Below, in pieces: positions 26,303 to 35,214 of a stretch of DNA of 64,000 nucleotides (positions are counted from its first letter, which is position 1; each line of letters starts with the position of its first letter). This stretch comes from Actinopolyspora saharensis (GTDB taxonomy: Bacteria > Actinomycetota > Actinomycetes > Mycobacteriales > Pseudonocardiaceae): assembly GCF_900100925.1 (NCBI RefSeq), contig NZ_FNKO01000001.1, forward strand, positions 1,736,001 through 1,800,000. The letters are read 5' to 3'. The notes beneath the pieces were generated by a model. The model was not told the DNA's origin and searched no databases. It worked only from the letters and a program-made list of their open reading frames with translations. The position numbers were made by a program, and so were the translations under genes.

Positions 26303-28420
26303 ATGGATCGAGCTGATGAGGGCGGGGACAGGGGTTCCGCCGGCGCGAACAACGGCTGGTGGCTGTCGAACCACGGCGAGCAGATCGCGGGCATGCGTGG
26401 TCACGCGATCTTCGCGATGGATTCGGAAGGATTCATCACCAGCTGGAACGACCACGCCGAAAAGGTCAACGGGTTTCCGGGTGACGAGGTCATCGGTCGG
26501 CACTGCTCGGTGCTCTACCCTGCTGATCAAGCGGAGCAGCGCCGCCCGGAATGGCAACTGGATCAGGCCGCTCGTGCGGGCTTTTACATGGATCAGGGGT
26601 GGCGACGGAAAAAGGACGACTCACGCTTCTGGGCGAGTATCGCGATCACCGTCCAGCGGTCAAACGACGGCAGCTTGGACGGATTCATCGCGATGATCCG
26701 GGATGAGACCGAAGCGCGTGCTCGTCATCAGCGTTCCACTCGGAGATTCACGGATCTGTTCGACCTCGCCCCCGTGGGAATAGCGCTGTTCGACGAGTCC
26801 GACCGCGTGCTGCACGCGAACACCGCGCTCTGCGAGCTGCTGGGGTACCGGCTGGAGGAGCTCCACGGCGTCAGCGGTGTGCAGCTACTGCACCCGCAGG
26901 ACCAGGAGGACACCGCGGAGGGACTCGTCCCCGCGACGGTCGGTTCGACGTCGTCGCCGGACGAGGCGCCGGCCTCGGAGCGAGTGCTGGCCCGTGCGGA
27001 CGGCGAACCGGTGGTGTGCTCCCTGCACAGCGCGATGTCGATGGAGGACAGCGGACTCCGGTTCTGGCAGGTGGTGTTCCAGGACGTGACCGAGCAGCGT
27101 CGCCGCACCGCGTTGTTGCAGCACCGGGCCACCCACGACGAGCTGACCGGTCTGCTCAACCGATCCGGTATCTACGAGCACCTCGACTCCCTGCTGCGGG
27201 AGAGCGCTCCGAACCAGGTGGCGGTTCTGCTCTGCGACCTGGACCACTTCAAGCGGGTGAACGACTCGCTTGGCCACGAAGCCGGGGACGAGCTGCTCGA
27301 GAAGCTGGCCAGGAGGCTGACCTCGGGCCTGCCGGAGGTGTGCACCGCAGGACGCCTGTTCGGTGACGAGTTCCTGGTGATCTGCTCGGACCTGTCCGCG
27401 GTGGGTGATCTCGACGCGCTCGCGGAGAGCGTCTCGCGACTGATGCACGTCTCCTTGCCGGTGCAGGGCTACTCGGTCAGCATGTCCGCCTCGATCGGTG
27501 CGGCAGTGGCCGAGAGCTCGGATACGACCAGCCAGGACCTGGTGCGCTTTTCGGACGCCGCGATGTACTCGGCCAAGACACGGGCTTCGGTGGGTGTGAC
27601 CGTGGCGAACCGGGAAATGATCGACACCTCGAGTCGGCAGGTGCAGATCGAAGCGCAACTGCACGAGGCGATCAACAACGACGAGCTCACCCTGCAGTAC
27701 CAACCCATCCTGGAGCCGGACGGTTCCGTTGCAGGGGCGGAGGCGTTGCTGCGCTGGTCGCATCCGGCCCTGGGAATGGTGGCCCCGGACGTGATCCTGC
27801 CGGTGGCGACGCAGGGCAACCTGCTGCGCGAGCTCGACCGCTCCGTGCTGCGAACGGCGCTCCGCGAGGCGGCGAGCTGGCCGAGCGTGCGGGGCAGGCG
27901 AGTGCAGATCGCCGTCAACCTGTCGGGACTGCTGCCAGACGACCCGCACTTCGCCGAAGAGACGAGCCGACTCGTCACCGAGAGCGGGATCGACTGGAGC
28001 AGTGTCGTGCTGGAGCTCGTCGAGACCTCCTTGAGCGAGCTGTCGGCCCGGTCGCGGGAAGACATGGTCTCGCTCGCCGAAGGCGGAGCACAGTTCGCCA
28101 TCGATGACTTCGGTACCGCGTACTCCTCCCTGAGGAGGCTCAAGGAACTGCCGGTGCAGCTCATCAAGATCGACCGCGGGTTCGTTTCGAGCGTGGACAA
28201 GAACCCGGCCGATTTGGCGATCGTGCGGGCCATCGTCGACATGAGCAGCGGACTGAAATGCTACTGCGTCGCCGAAGGCGTTGAGACGGAGACCCAGTTC
28301 CGGGTCCTGCACAGCCTCGGCGTGGATCTCTTCCAGGGGTTCCTGTTCAGCCGCCCCCTTTCGGCGCCGGACTTCCACTCGCTGCTCGAGACCGGTCACA
28401 TCCCGATCCCGGAATCCTAG
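26303..28420 (+). CDS. PAS-PAS-GGDEF-EAL c-di-GMP signalling protein
   Basis: 705 aa. The ATG at 26303 has GGGGGA upstream and is preferred over 26288. Two PAS domains (about 30-135 and 150-265) precede a GGDEF domain and an EAL domain. The GGDEF signature is RLFGDEF (353-357: F-G-D-E-F), with the first Gly replaced by Phe, so cyclase activity is doubtful. The EAL domain keeps its catalytic set: AEALLRW (480-485), NLSG, LELVETS, IDDFGTAYSSL, KIDRGFV, AEGVETE and QGFLFSRPL, so c-di-GMP hydrolysis is likely. No transmembrane helix is seen. It is divergent from the KaiC-like/receiver operon. Confidence 0.92.
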   Translation: MDRADEGGDRGSAGANNGWWLSNHGEQIAGMRGHAIFAMDSEGFITSWNDHAEKVNGFPGDEVIGRHCSVLYPADQAEQRRPEWQLDQAARAGFYMDQGWRRKKDDSRFWASIAITVQRSNDGSLDGFIAMIRDETEARARHQRSTRRFTDLFDLAPVGIALFDESDRVLHANTALCELLGYRLEELHGVSGVQLLHPQDQEDTAEGLVPATVGSTSSPDEAPASERVLARADGEPVVCSLHSAMSMEDSGLRFWQVVFQDVTEQRRRTALLQHRATHDELTGLLNRSGIYEHLDSLLRESAPNQVAVLLCDLDHFKRVNDSLGHEAGDELLEKLARRLTSGLPEVCTAGRLFGDEFLVICSDLSAVGDLDALAESVSRLMHVSLPVQGYSVSMSASIGAAVAESSDTTSQDLVRFSDAAMYSAKTRASVGVTVANREMIDTSSRQVQIEAQLHEAINNDELTLQYQPILEPDGSVAGAEALLRWSHPALGMVAPDVILPVATQGNLLRELDRSVLRTALREAASWPSVRGRRVQIAVNLSGLLPDDPHFAEETSRLVTESGIDWSSVVLELVETSLSELSARSREDMVSLAEGGAQFAIDDFGTAYSSLRRLKELPVQLIKIDRGFVSSVDKNPADLAIVRAIVDMSSGLKCYCVAEGVETETQFRVLHSLGVDLFQGFLFSRPLSAPDFHSLLETGHIPIPES

Positions 28421-28721
28421 TCCGGCGTGCTCCGCTGTGGACGAGGCTCGGCCCGTGGCCCCGGCACCACCGACCCCGGAAGGATCCAAAAGGACTGAAC
28501 GCGCACCACCTCGCTCCCGGCCCGCCGGCACCGCGACGGTCCTCCCGCTCTCACCGAATCCCTCACCCGGTCCGCACGCCCCGGCGGGCCGGACGGACGC
28601 TGCGTGACCCCGGAGCCGGGTGACCGTCGAGGCCGGCGCTGGGCGAAGCCAGCTCCACCGAACCGCTCGACGCGCTGCGAGTTCCCTCCGCTCCGGACCG
28701 CAGGGGCCGCGAAACCGTCCA
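28421..28721. other. gene-free spacer between convergent genes
   Basis: 300 bp of GC-rich sequence between the GGDEF-EAL stop and the reductase stop. Frames on both strands have no protein-like composition. No clear perfect hairpin was found. Confidence 0.4.
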
Positions 28722-29672
28722 TCACGTCCGGGAGAACATCTCCCCGGACGCGCGGTGATCGGCGAGGGCCTGTTCGACGTCCTCGGCCAGCAGGTGGTGG
28801 TTGATCGCGACCGCGGCGGTCGATCCCGCTGCCGCGGCGTTGACCAGCTGAGCGGGACTTTCCACCACGTTGCCCGCCGCCCACACCCCCTCCACGCTCG
28901 TGCGTCCCGTGGGATCGGTGGACACCCAGCCGTTCTCGCCGAGCTGGCACCCCAGACCGGTCAGCAGCTCGTCGCGCGGCACGAAGACGGGGCCGACGAA
29001 CACCGCCGACCTCGACACCACCCGCCCTCCGGCGAGTTCCACACCGGACACACCGTCGTCCCCGGCCACGACCCGTGTCACCTCCCCTTCCACGACTCGG
29101 ACTCCGCGCGCGGCCAAGCGCTCGTGCTCGTCCGCGGTCAGCGTGATCCGGTCGGGGAAGAACACGACGTCGGACGACCACTGCCGCACGAGCTGCGCCT
29201 GGTGCAGGGTGAACGGTCGGTTCTCACCTCCGAGCACGGCCAGCGGTGCGTCCCGCACCTCGTAGCCGTGGCAGTACGGACAGTGCAGCACGGAGCCGCC
29301 CCACTGTTCCCGCACCCCGGCGATTCCGGGCAGTTCGTCGCGCAGCCCCGTTGCCACCAGCACGCTGCGGGCGGTCAGGACCTCTCCACCGATCAAGCGC
29401 ACCGCGAAACCGCGCCCGGCGCCGGGTTCGAGCACGTCCACCCGGTCGGTGAGCACCTCGCCGCCGTACCCGAGAACCTCGTCCCGAGCGGTGGCGAGCA
29501 ACTCCGCCGGTGCCGCCCCATCCCGGGACGGAAATCCGTGCAGCTGATCGGCCGGAGTGTTGCGGGGCCGGCCGGCATCGACAACCACCACCCGCCTGCG
29601 AGATCTGCCCAGCATCGTTGCGGCACTCAGCCCGGCCGTGCCGCCACCGACCACCACCACGTCGTACTCCAT
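28722..29672 (-). CDS. thioredoxin-reductase-like FAD/NAD(P) oxidoreductase
   Basis: 316 aa from ATG 29672 with GGAGGGGAG upstream; an ATG 39 bp further upstream is an alternative. The FAD loop VVVGGGTAGLSAATMLGRS is at the N-terminus, the redox pair is Cys-Pro-Tyr-Cys in VLHCPYCHGYEV (about residue 133), the NAD(P) region follows, and VWAAGNVVESPAQLVNAAAAG binds FAD. The CPYC motif and short length fit the low-molecular-weight thioredoxin-reductase-like group rather than TrxB with CATC. No thioredoxin gene is adjacent. It is divergent from a MarR regulator, which probably controls it in response to oxidants or drugs (inference). Confidence 0.88.
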   Translation of the reverse strand: MEYDVVVVGGGTAGLSAATMLGRSRRRVVVVDAGRPRNTPADQLHGFPSRDGAAPAELLATARDEVLGYGGEVLTDRVDVLEPGAGRGFAVRLIGGEVLTARSVLVATGLRDELPGIAGVREQWGGSVLHCPYCHGYEVRDAPLAVLGGENRPFTLHQAQLVRQWSSDVVFFPDRITLTADEHERLAARGVRVVEGEVTRVVAGDDGVSGVELAGGRVVSRSAVFVGPVFVPRDELLTGLGCQLGENGWVSTDPTGRTSVEGVWAAGNVVESPAQLVNAAAAGSTAAVAINHHLLAEDVEQALADHRASGEMFSRT

Positions 29673-29871
29673 CGCGCTCCCCTCCGCGCCCGCCCCGCAC
29701 GGGCAGGTCATGGCAGGCTCCGTTGACCGCTTCGCCCGGAGCAGCCGCTCGGAAGGCTTCGCGCCCCGGAGCTGTCGGCTCCACGGCCGGAGACACCGTG
29801 TCTCGGCCCGGCTCACCCTCGGGACTTCGTCCGGGGGCCACACACCGGCAACCGTGGTCTACAATCAGAAC

Positions 29872-29894
29872 TTAACAAGTGATTCGCCAGTTAA
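29872..29894. promoter_or_regulatory. candidate MarR operator
   Basis: Inverted repeat TTAAC (29872-29876) and GTTAA (29890-29894) with a 13-bp spacer, in the AT-richer gap between the divergent reductase and MarR genes. A TACAAT -10-like hexamer lies just upstream at 29860-29865. Binding by the adjacent MarR protein is inferred. Confidence 0.45.
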
Positions 29895-29906
29895 CGAATA
29901 GGGATC

Positions 29907-30410
29907 ATGCTTCCGCTGCAGGAGCGCACCCGCGAGCTCTGGGACCAGCACAACCCGGAGCTGGACACCTCACCGATGGAAGTGGTGGCGCTGATCAAGC
30001 GCATCACCGCCCTGCTCGACCGAGCGGTCGAACCGATCTACGAGGGGGCGGCGCTGACCACCTCCGAAGTGGAATTGCTCGTCCCGCTGCGCCACTCGGA
30101 GGAGCCGGTTACCGCCAGCCGCCTCGCTTCCCGTCTCGGCATGTCGCGGGCGGGGGTCAGCAAGGCCCTGGCGAAACTGGAAGAGCGCGGCCTCATCACC
30201 CGCTCGGCCAACCCGGCCGACCGGCGCGCCGCGCTGATCAGCACGACCCGCACCGGCAACGAGACGATCGACCACCTGTTTCCGCGGGAACTCGAGGCAC
30301 ACGCCGAGTTGCTGGCCGGACTCGGTCGGGATCGACAGCACGTGGTCGAGGCTCTGACCCTGCTCGCCGATACGATGTCATCCCGGTCAGACACCGACCC
30401 TCCGGGCTGA
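29907..30410 (+). CDS. MarR-family transcriptional regulator
   Basis: 167 aa. The winged-helix domain spans about 50-120: LTTSEVELLVPLRH, the recognition helix SRLASRLGMSRAGVSKALAKL, then the wing RSANPADRRAALISTTRTG with the Asp-Arg-Arg typical of MarR proteins. N- and C-terminal helices form the dimer interface. It is divergent from the thioredoxin-reductase-like gene, a common arrangement for local repressors that respond to redox or aromatic ligands. A weak palindrome lies in the shared promoter. Confidence 0.9.
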   Translation: MLPLQERTRELWDQHNPELDTSPMEVVALIKRITALLDRAVEPIYEGAALTTSEVELLVPLRHSEEPVTASRLASRLGMSRAGVSKALAKLEERGLITRSANPADRRAALISTTRTGNETIDHLFPRELEAHAELLAGLGRDRQHVVEALTLLADTMSSRSDTDPPG

Positions 30411-30420
30411 GAGCACAGCA

Positions 30421-30463
30421 CCGGCGCTGCGTTGCAACGACCACCGGCTGAACCGCAATGAAC
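30421..30463 (-). repeat. 43-bp dispersed repeat, copy 1 (inverted relative to copy 2)
   Basis: Read on the minus strand, this segment matches 33212-33254 on the plus strand at 37 of 43 positions without gaps. All six differences are transitions. It lies just after the MarR stop and about 80 bp beyond the stop of the M28 peptidase gene, so the two copies bracket that gene. Confidence 0.7.
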
Positions 30464-30543
30464 AGACGGGAGTCACCTGCTGCTCGGACCTGGCGGGACC
30501 GGCTCCCCGCACGAGAGCCGACCCCCACCGCGTGACCGCTCGA

Positions 30544-32619
30544 TCAACGTCCAGCACCGTCACGGGCCGCGCTGGCGGCCTGCTCCATCGACTCGACGAG
30601 CAGGTCCCGGTACTGCGATGCCGTGGCGGAGTCCCCGGCTGCGACGGCGTCGTCGATCGCGGACAGCGGCTGCACGGCATACCCGGTGTAAAAACCCGGG
30701 GCGTAGACCATGTGCTTGAACCACTCGCGCCCGGGTAGTCCCTCGTCCTGGACCAGGGCACGTTCCTGTGCGATCAGTGCAGCATTGATCCGCCAAGTGC
30801 GGCCGTCACCGGGGTTTCGTGCGGCGCCTTCCAGCTGCTTGGCCGCCGCTCGCCACTCCCGAGCCGCGGAATAGGCGGGCGCCAGATCGACCACCGGATC
30901 AGCGGCCTGCTTCTCGTCCAGGGCCTTCAGGTATTGCACGACTTCCCCGGCGTAGCCGGAGTAGGCCATGGGCAAGGTCTGCGAGCCTGCCATCCGCAAC
31001 GCGAACGTGCCGGCATAGGCGGCGGCGACCGCGTGATGGGTGTAGCCGGGGTCGAGGAAGTTCCGCATCGTGTGCAGGTCGTCGTAGGCGCTGTGGTACT
31101 CGCCGGCCGGTGTCGACATTCCGACGTCGGCGCAGGCGATACCGAGGTGGTCCAGGAACGCGGTGTAGTCCGATCCGCTCCCCAGCCGTCCCGGCACGGG
31201 ATGCTGCTCGCCGGATGCCTGCTGCCAGTTGTCGTAGACCGTTCCGTGGTCGGGATCCTCGATCTCCTTGGCGATATCGGTCAGCACACCGTCGAGCGCG
31301 GGTACGGCGCTGGCGGAGAAGTTCCTCCCACCACCCGCTCCGTCCAGGTTGAGGTAGGCCACCGCGTTCTGGACGAGGTCGTCCCGGTGCTCCTCGGCCC
31401 ACTCGGTCGAACCGAGCAACCCGTACTCCTCACCGCCCCACCCGGCGAGCACGATGGTGCGCTCCGGCTGCCACCCCTGCTCACGCAGTCGCGACATCGC
31501 TCGGGCCGTCTCCATCACGGTGGTCCACCCGCACACGTCGTCCTTCGTGCCGTAGGTCCAGGAGTCGTAGTGCGCGCCGAGCACCACCTTCTGCTGCGGG
31601 TACTTGGAGCCGGGGATCTCGACGAGGACATCGTGGACCGGCACCTGCTGGTAGTCGATGTCCAGGGCGAGATTGACGGTGGTGGGTCCCGGGCCGATCC
31701 GGTACTCGAAATCCAAGCCGCCCTGCCACTCCTGCGGAGCACGCGGTCCTTCGAGCGCGACCAGCAGGTGCTCGGCCTGACCGTAGGATATCGGCGTGGT
31801 CGGCACACCGGGCAGGTTCTTCGCCTCCGAGGGATCCAACCGGGCAGTGCCGGGTTTCGAAGGCTCTCCCGGAGTGAGCGGATCTCCAGGATACTGGAAG
31901 ATGTACTGGACGCTGCCTCGTTGGATGCCGTCGGCGTTGCGCCAGGGCCCGTCGGGATAGACCTCACCCCGCACGAAACCGTCGTCTTCGGGGTCGGAGT
32001 ACAGGATCACCCCTGCGGCGCCGTGCTCCTCGGCGACTTTCGACTTCACGCCGCGGAAACTGCGTCCGTAGCGGGCCAGGACCAACTTGCCCTCGACATC
32101 GACCCCCAGCTCCGCGAGTTTCGCGTAGTCCTCCGGAAGCCCGTAGTTGACGTAGACGACCTCGGCCGTGACGTCGCCGGCAGGCGAGTACGCGTTGTAA
32201 CCGACGACGACGTCGTCGAAGTTCTCGTGCCAGGGAAAAGGCGGTTCCTTGACGTCCAGTTCCCGGCGCTCGGGCGCTGTCATGGTCACCGAGATGTCCT
32301 TCGGCACCGACGAGTAGACACTGTAGCTCTCCAACCGCGCATCCAGGCCCCACTCGGTCAGCTTCTCCGTCGAGTACTTCACCCTGCGAGCAGAGCCCTC
32401 AGTTCCCACCAGGCCGGGGTAAGTGGACATCGCCTCGCTTATCCGTGCCGCGCTGCCGGCGTCGACCTCCTGCTGAAGCGCGTGCTCCCAGTGTCGAGGA
32501 GCGCGGGGCTCGGCTGCCGCCGTCGCCGTCCGCACCGAGACCGTTTCGGCAACTCCCACGGTCAGAGCCGTTGAACCAAGCAGTCGCATGAGGTCTCTGC
32601 GATGCAGGAACTGTGCCAT
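30544..32619 (-). CDS. Tat-exported M28 peptidase (NAALADase/glutamate carboxypeptidase II-like)
   Basis: 691 aa from ATG 32619 with AGGAGG upstream. A twin-arginine signal, RRDLMRLLG (7-15), is followed by a hydrophobic stretch and an AxA-like site near residue 36. The layout is a PA domain (about 150-290), an M28 zinc peptidase and a transferrin-receptor-like dimerisation domain (about 590-690). The two-zinc site is complete: His350 (GAHYDSW), Asp360, Glu397 (base) and Glu398 (GGEEYG), Asp426 (LNLDGAG) and His516 (DDLHTM). The spacing matches human GCPII for the first five ligands. It is probably a secreted carboxy- or aminopeptidase. Confidence 0.92.
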   Translation of the reverse strand: MAQFLHRRDLMRLLGSTALTVGVAETVSVRTATAAAEPRAPRHWEHALQQEVDAGSAARISEAMSTYPGLVGTEGSARRVKYSTEKLTEWGLDARLESYSVYSSVPKDISVTMTAPERRELDVKEPPFPWHENFDDVVVGYNAYSPAGDVTAEVVYVNYGLPEDYAKLAELGVDVEGKLVLARYGRSFRGVKSKVAEEHGAAGVILYSDPEDDGFVRGEVYPDGPWRNADGIQRGSVQYIFQYPGDPLTPGEPSKPGTARLDPSEAKNLPGVPTTPISYGQAEHLLVALEGPRAPQEWQGGLDFEYRIGPGPTTVNLALDIDYQQVPVHDVLVEIPGSKYPQQKVVLGAHYDSWTYGTKDDVCGWTTVMETARAMSRLREQGWQPERTIVLAGWGGEEYGLLGSTEWAEEHRDDLVQNAVAYLNLDGAGGGRNFSASAVPALDGVLTDIAKEIEDPDHGTVYDNWQQASGEQHPVPGRLGSGSDYTAFLDHLGIACADVGMSTPAGEYHSAYDDLHTMRNFLDPGYTHHAVAAAYAGTFALRMAGSQTLPMAYSGYAGEVVQYLKALDEKQAADPVVDLAPAYSAAREWRAAAKQLEGAARNPGDGRTWRINAALIAQERALVQDEGLPGREWFKHMVYAPGFYTGYAVQPLSAIDDAVAAGDSATASQYRDLLVESMEQAASAARDGAGR

Positions 32620-33211
32620 CTCACCCTCCTGAACTCCGCGGCGCGCCTTGACTGAAGGACAGCGCGCGGAGCGCAATTCCGCCGAAATACAACGAGAAGC
32701 GCAAATCCGGAAAAATCAAGCGCGCAGCGGACGTGCCACCTTCACGGGAACAACAAACATCAACTCGCCGTGGCACACCGAAAGAGAAAACTCCAGAACG
32801 GAAATGTAGGCATCCTCACCTTGCTATCGCTCCACTCTCACCCGCTGCTGGTTCCACAGCTTCACACAGTTCCTCGATCACGTCCACCGCTCACCATTTT
32901 CGATCACCTGAACAGCGCAGAGCACCCCGCTCCGCTGCACCGTTCCGGCGCGCCGCTCGGACGAGGGGGGCGATCCGCGCTCGAACACCGCACAACAGGG
33001 CACCGACCACACCAAACGGCCGGGCACTTCTCGCCCCATGCTCGTGGCCCCGTCCGATTAACTTGTGGTGAGCGCGATTCGGCCGAGCAGCAAAGTCCCG
33101 GAACCGGCACGCGCACGTTCTTCTGGACCGCCTCCCCCGCGACCGTGCGGTGATTCCATACTCGCAGCGTTGGATTGATCGGGCGCCGGTGGCGACCGCT
33201 CGGGGATTCCG

Positions 33212-33254
33212 GTTCGCTGCGGTCCAGCTGGCGGTCGTTGCGACGCAGCGCCGG
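33212..33254 (+). repeat. 43-bp dispersed repeat, copy 2
   Basis: Ungapped match (37/43, all differences transitions) to the minus strand of 30421-30463. It begins GTTCGCTGCGGTCCAGC and ends GACGCAGCGCCGG. No third copy was noticed by eye. Confidence 0.7.
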
Positions 33255-33495
33255 GTGCGTCCTCGAGGCGGTGCCGATTCCGGCGCGCTCGTCGTCGTTG
33301 TGCTCCCGCGTCGCGCGCGACCTCGAGTGGTCCCCGGCCGGGGAAACCACCCCGCACGATCTCGTTGCCCGCGCACCAGCGGAGCGCTGCAGCACCCGCA
33401 CCACCGCCGAATGCTCTCCACGCGCCTTCCCGCCCCGAACACGCGTGTTCGCGACTCGGCACCACCTCCCACCCCCTGATCCGCACGGTCGCCTG

Positions 33496-33543
33496 TTGAC
33501 GTGACATCGATCACCCCATACCTTCTTTCGAAGCGGTTCGAAA
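33496..33543 (+). promoter_or_regulatory. sugar-importer promoter with LacI-type operator
   Basis: -35 TTGACG (33496-33501), 17-bp spacer, -10 TACCTT (33519-33524). A perfect palindrome, TTTCGAA-GCGG-TTCGAAA (33526-33543), then covers the expected transcription start. The shape is typical of LacI-family operators at sugar operons. It implies a leader of about 310 nt before the ATG at 33840. No LacI-type regulator gene is present in the window. Confidence 0.65.
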
Positions 33544-33839
33544 AGTGGAAGCTCCTTCCGAACGGGAAACACACATGTCCACGATCGCCGGCACCGTCCG
33601 ACACGGCCGAATTTCGCCGAAGGCGGCCTCCTGCGCGCGCGGCGAGGAGTGCTCCGGTACCGGAGAACCCACGGAAAAGTGTCAGAGGCGAGCTCCGCAG
33701 ACCTGGCTGCCTTTCCCGCGCAGGAGCACGTCCGCTCGGCGCTCCCGCACCGCCGAACCCCGTCGAACGCGTCAGGGAACGGCGCGCCGCCACCGCACGA
33801 TCGGCAGGAGCACGACAGCACCGGAAGAAGGTGACGACG

Positions 33840-35186
33840 ATGTGGTCACTCGTCGGCTTTGTCGAAGCGATTCGAGATCGTCTTACCGGCCGGGTCGATC
33901 GGCGTTCGACCGACGACCGCGCACCGGCAGGCAGGAGGCCCGCGCTCGAGGGCCATCCGAGCGGGCGGAGCAGCCGCCTGCCCGTCCGCATCGGCACCGG
34001 TCTCCTGGTCGTGCTGCTGGTCACGGCAGGCTGCACGGGTGGAGTGGGTTCTCGGGACCCGCACGTGGTGGTCGAGCTCGACCACTACACGGACGCCGCG
34101 GCGAGCCGACAGTTCAGAGCAGTGCTGGACCGATGTGCGCAACGCTTCGGCCTGCGGATCCAACGGCAGGACGTGCCCACCGACCAGTTGATGCCCAAAG
34201 TTCTCCGGGACGCCACCGCGCACTCGCTGCCGGACCTGCTGTTCGTGGACAACCCCGACCTGCAGACCGTGGCCGAGACCGGAGCGCTCACCGAGCTGAG
34301 CCAGTACGGACTCAGCGGCGAGGGGCACTTCCCCGCCATCGTGGAGGCGGGGTCCCACCAGGGGAAGCTCTACGGGCTCGCCCCCGGGGTGAACGGGCTC
34401 GCGCTGTTCTACAACCGCACCATGTTCGAGCGGGCCGGGCTGGAACCACCGGAAACCTGGCGGGAACTGCGCGAGGCCGCCCGCACCCTGACCCGGGGTT
34501 CCACCCACGGTCTCGCGTTCTCCGCGATCGCCTCCGAGGAGGGCACCTGGCAGTTCGAGCCCTTCCTGTGGAGCAACGGCGGGGAGCTCGACGAGCTCAC
34601 CTCCCCGGATTCGGTGCGTGCCCTGGAGTTCTGGTCCGGCCTGGTCGAGGACGGGCTGGCTTCCAGATCGGTGGTCAACTGGAACCAGAACGACGTCATC
34701 GACCGCTTCGCGAGCGGCCACGCGGCCATGATGATCAACGGGTCCTGGTCCCTGTCCACTCTGGATGAGTCGGGCACGGACTACGGAGTCGTGCCGATCC
34801 CCACCCCGAGTCCCGAGATCGCCCCGCAGGTGCCGCTCGGCGGTGAGGTCGGTGTCGTGCCGGAAACCACTCCGCGACGGCAGGAGAACGCCGCACGCGT
34901 GCTGGGCTGCATGCTCGAGCGGGACAACATGCTGGACTGGACGACCGACCACGCCTACGTCCCGTCCCGAGTGGACGTCGCCGAGCAGTACGCCCGGGAC
35001 GTTCCGGCCATGAAGCCCTTCGTCACCGAAGTGGCCACCGGACGAGCGCGCACGGCCGAACTGGGCCCCCGGTACCGGGAGGTGTCCCAGGCGCTGGCCG
35101 ACGCCGTCCAAGCCACCATCGCCGGAACGACCAGTCCCGAACGAGCCCTGCAACGAGCCGCACGTGTCGCGGAGAACGCGGACTGA
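33840..35186 (+). CDS. sugar ABC transporter substrate-binding lipoprotein
   Basis: 448 aa from ATG 33840 with AAGAAGGTG upstream. A lipobox, VTAGC, puts the lipidated Cys at residue 65, after an unusually long N-region of about 48 residues. No later in-frame ATG, GTG or TTG exists before the hydrophobic segment. The mature part is a family-1 extracellular solute-binding protein: LYGLAPGVNGLALFYNRTMF, EPPETWRELREAARTLT and GHAAMMINGSW. It captures a carbohydrate for the two permeases that follow. A second operator-like palindrome lies inside codons 8-12. Confidence 0.88.
   Translation: MWSLVGFVEAIRDRLTGRVDRRSTDDRAPAGRRPALEGHPSGRSSRLPVRIGTGLLVVLLVTAGCTGGVGSRDPHVVVELDHYTDAAASRQFRAVLDRCAQRFGLRIQRQDVPTDQLMPKVLRDATAHSLPDLLFVDNPDLQTVAETGALTELSQYGLSGEGHFPAIVEAGSHQGKLYGLAPGVNGLALFYNRTMFERAGLEPPETWRELREAARTLTRGSTHGLAFSAIASEEGTWQFEPFLWSNGGELDELTSPDSVRALEFWSGLVEDGLASRSVVNWNQNDVIDRFASGHAAMMINGSWSLSTLDESGTDYGVVPIPTPSPEIAPQVPLGGEVGVVPETTPRRQENAARVLGCMLERDNMLDWTTDHAYVPSRVDVAEQYARDVPAMKPFVTEVATGRARTAELGPRYREVSQALADAVQATIAGTTSPERALQRAARVAENAD
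33862..33875 (+). promoter_or_regulatory. second operator-like palindrome inside the lipoprotein gene
   Basis: TCGAA-GCGA-TTCGA, the same core as the promoter operator. The two centres are about 334 bp apart, close to 32 helical turns. An auxiliary operator for looping or roadblock repression is inferred. Confidence 0.45.
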
Positions 35187-35214
35187 CGTCAACGCTCCTG
35201 AACGGGTGGTTGTC

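Larger units (their letters stand above)
32620..33839. other. 1.2 kb gene-free region upstream of the M28 peptidase and the sugar importer
   Basis: Long frames cross this stretch on both strands but none has a family match, a good ribosome-binding site or protein-like composition. It holds one copy of the 43-bp repeat (33212-33254) and a promoter-operator (33496-33543) followed by a leader of about 300 nt. The part at 32620-33200 is AT-richer than its surroundings in places. Nothing else is recognised. Confidence 0.5.

Noticed and set aside
21906..30410. A second attachment site (repeat of the tRNA 3' end)
   Set aside because: Looked for copies of the GTTCGAGTCGGACC segment up to the MarR gene by eye and saw none, so element borders cannot be set.
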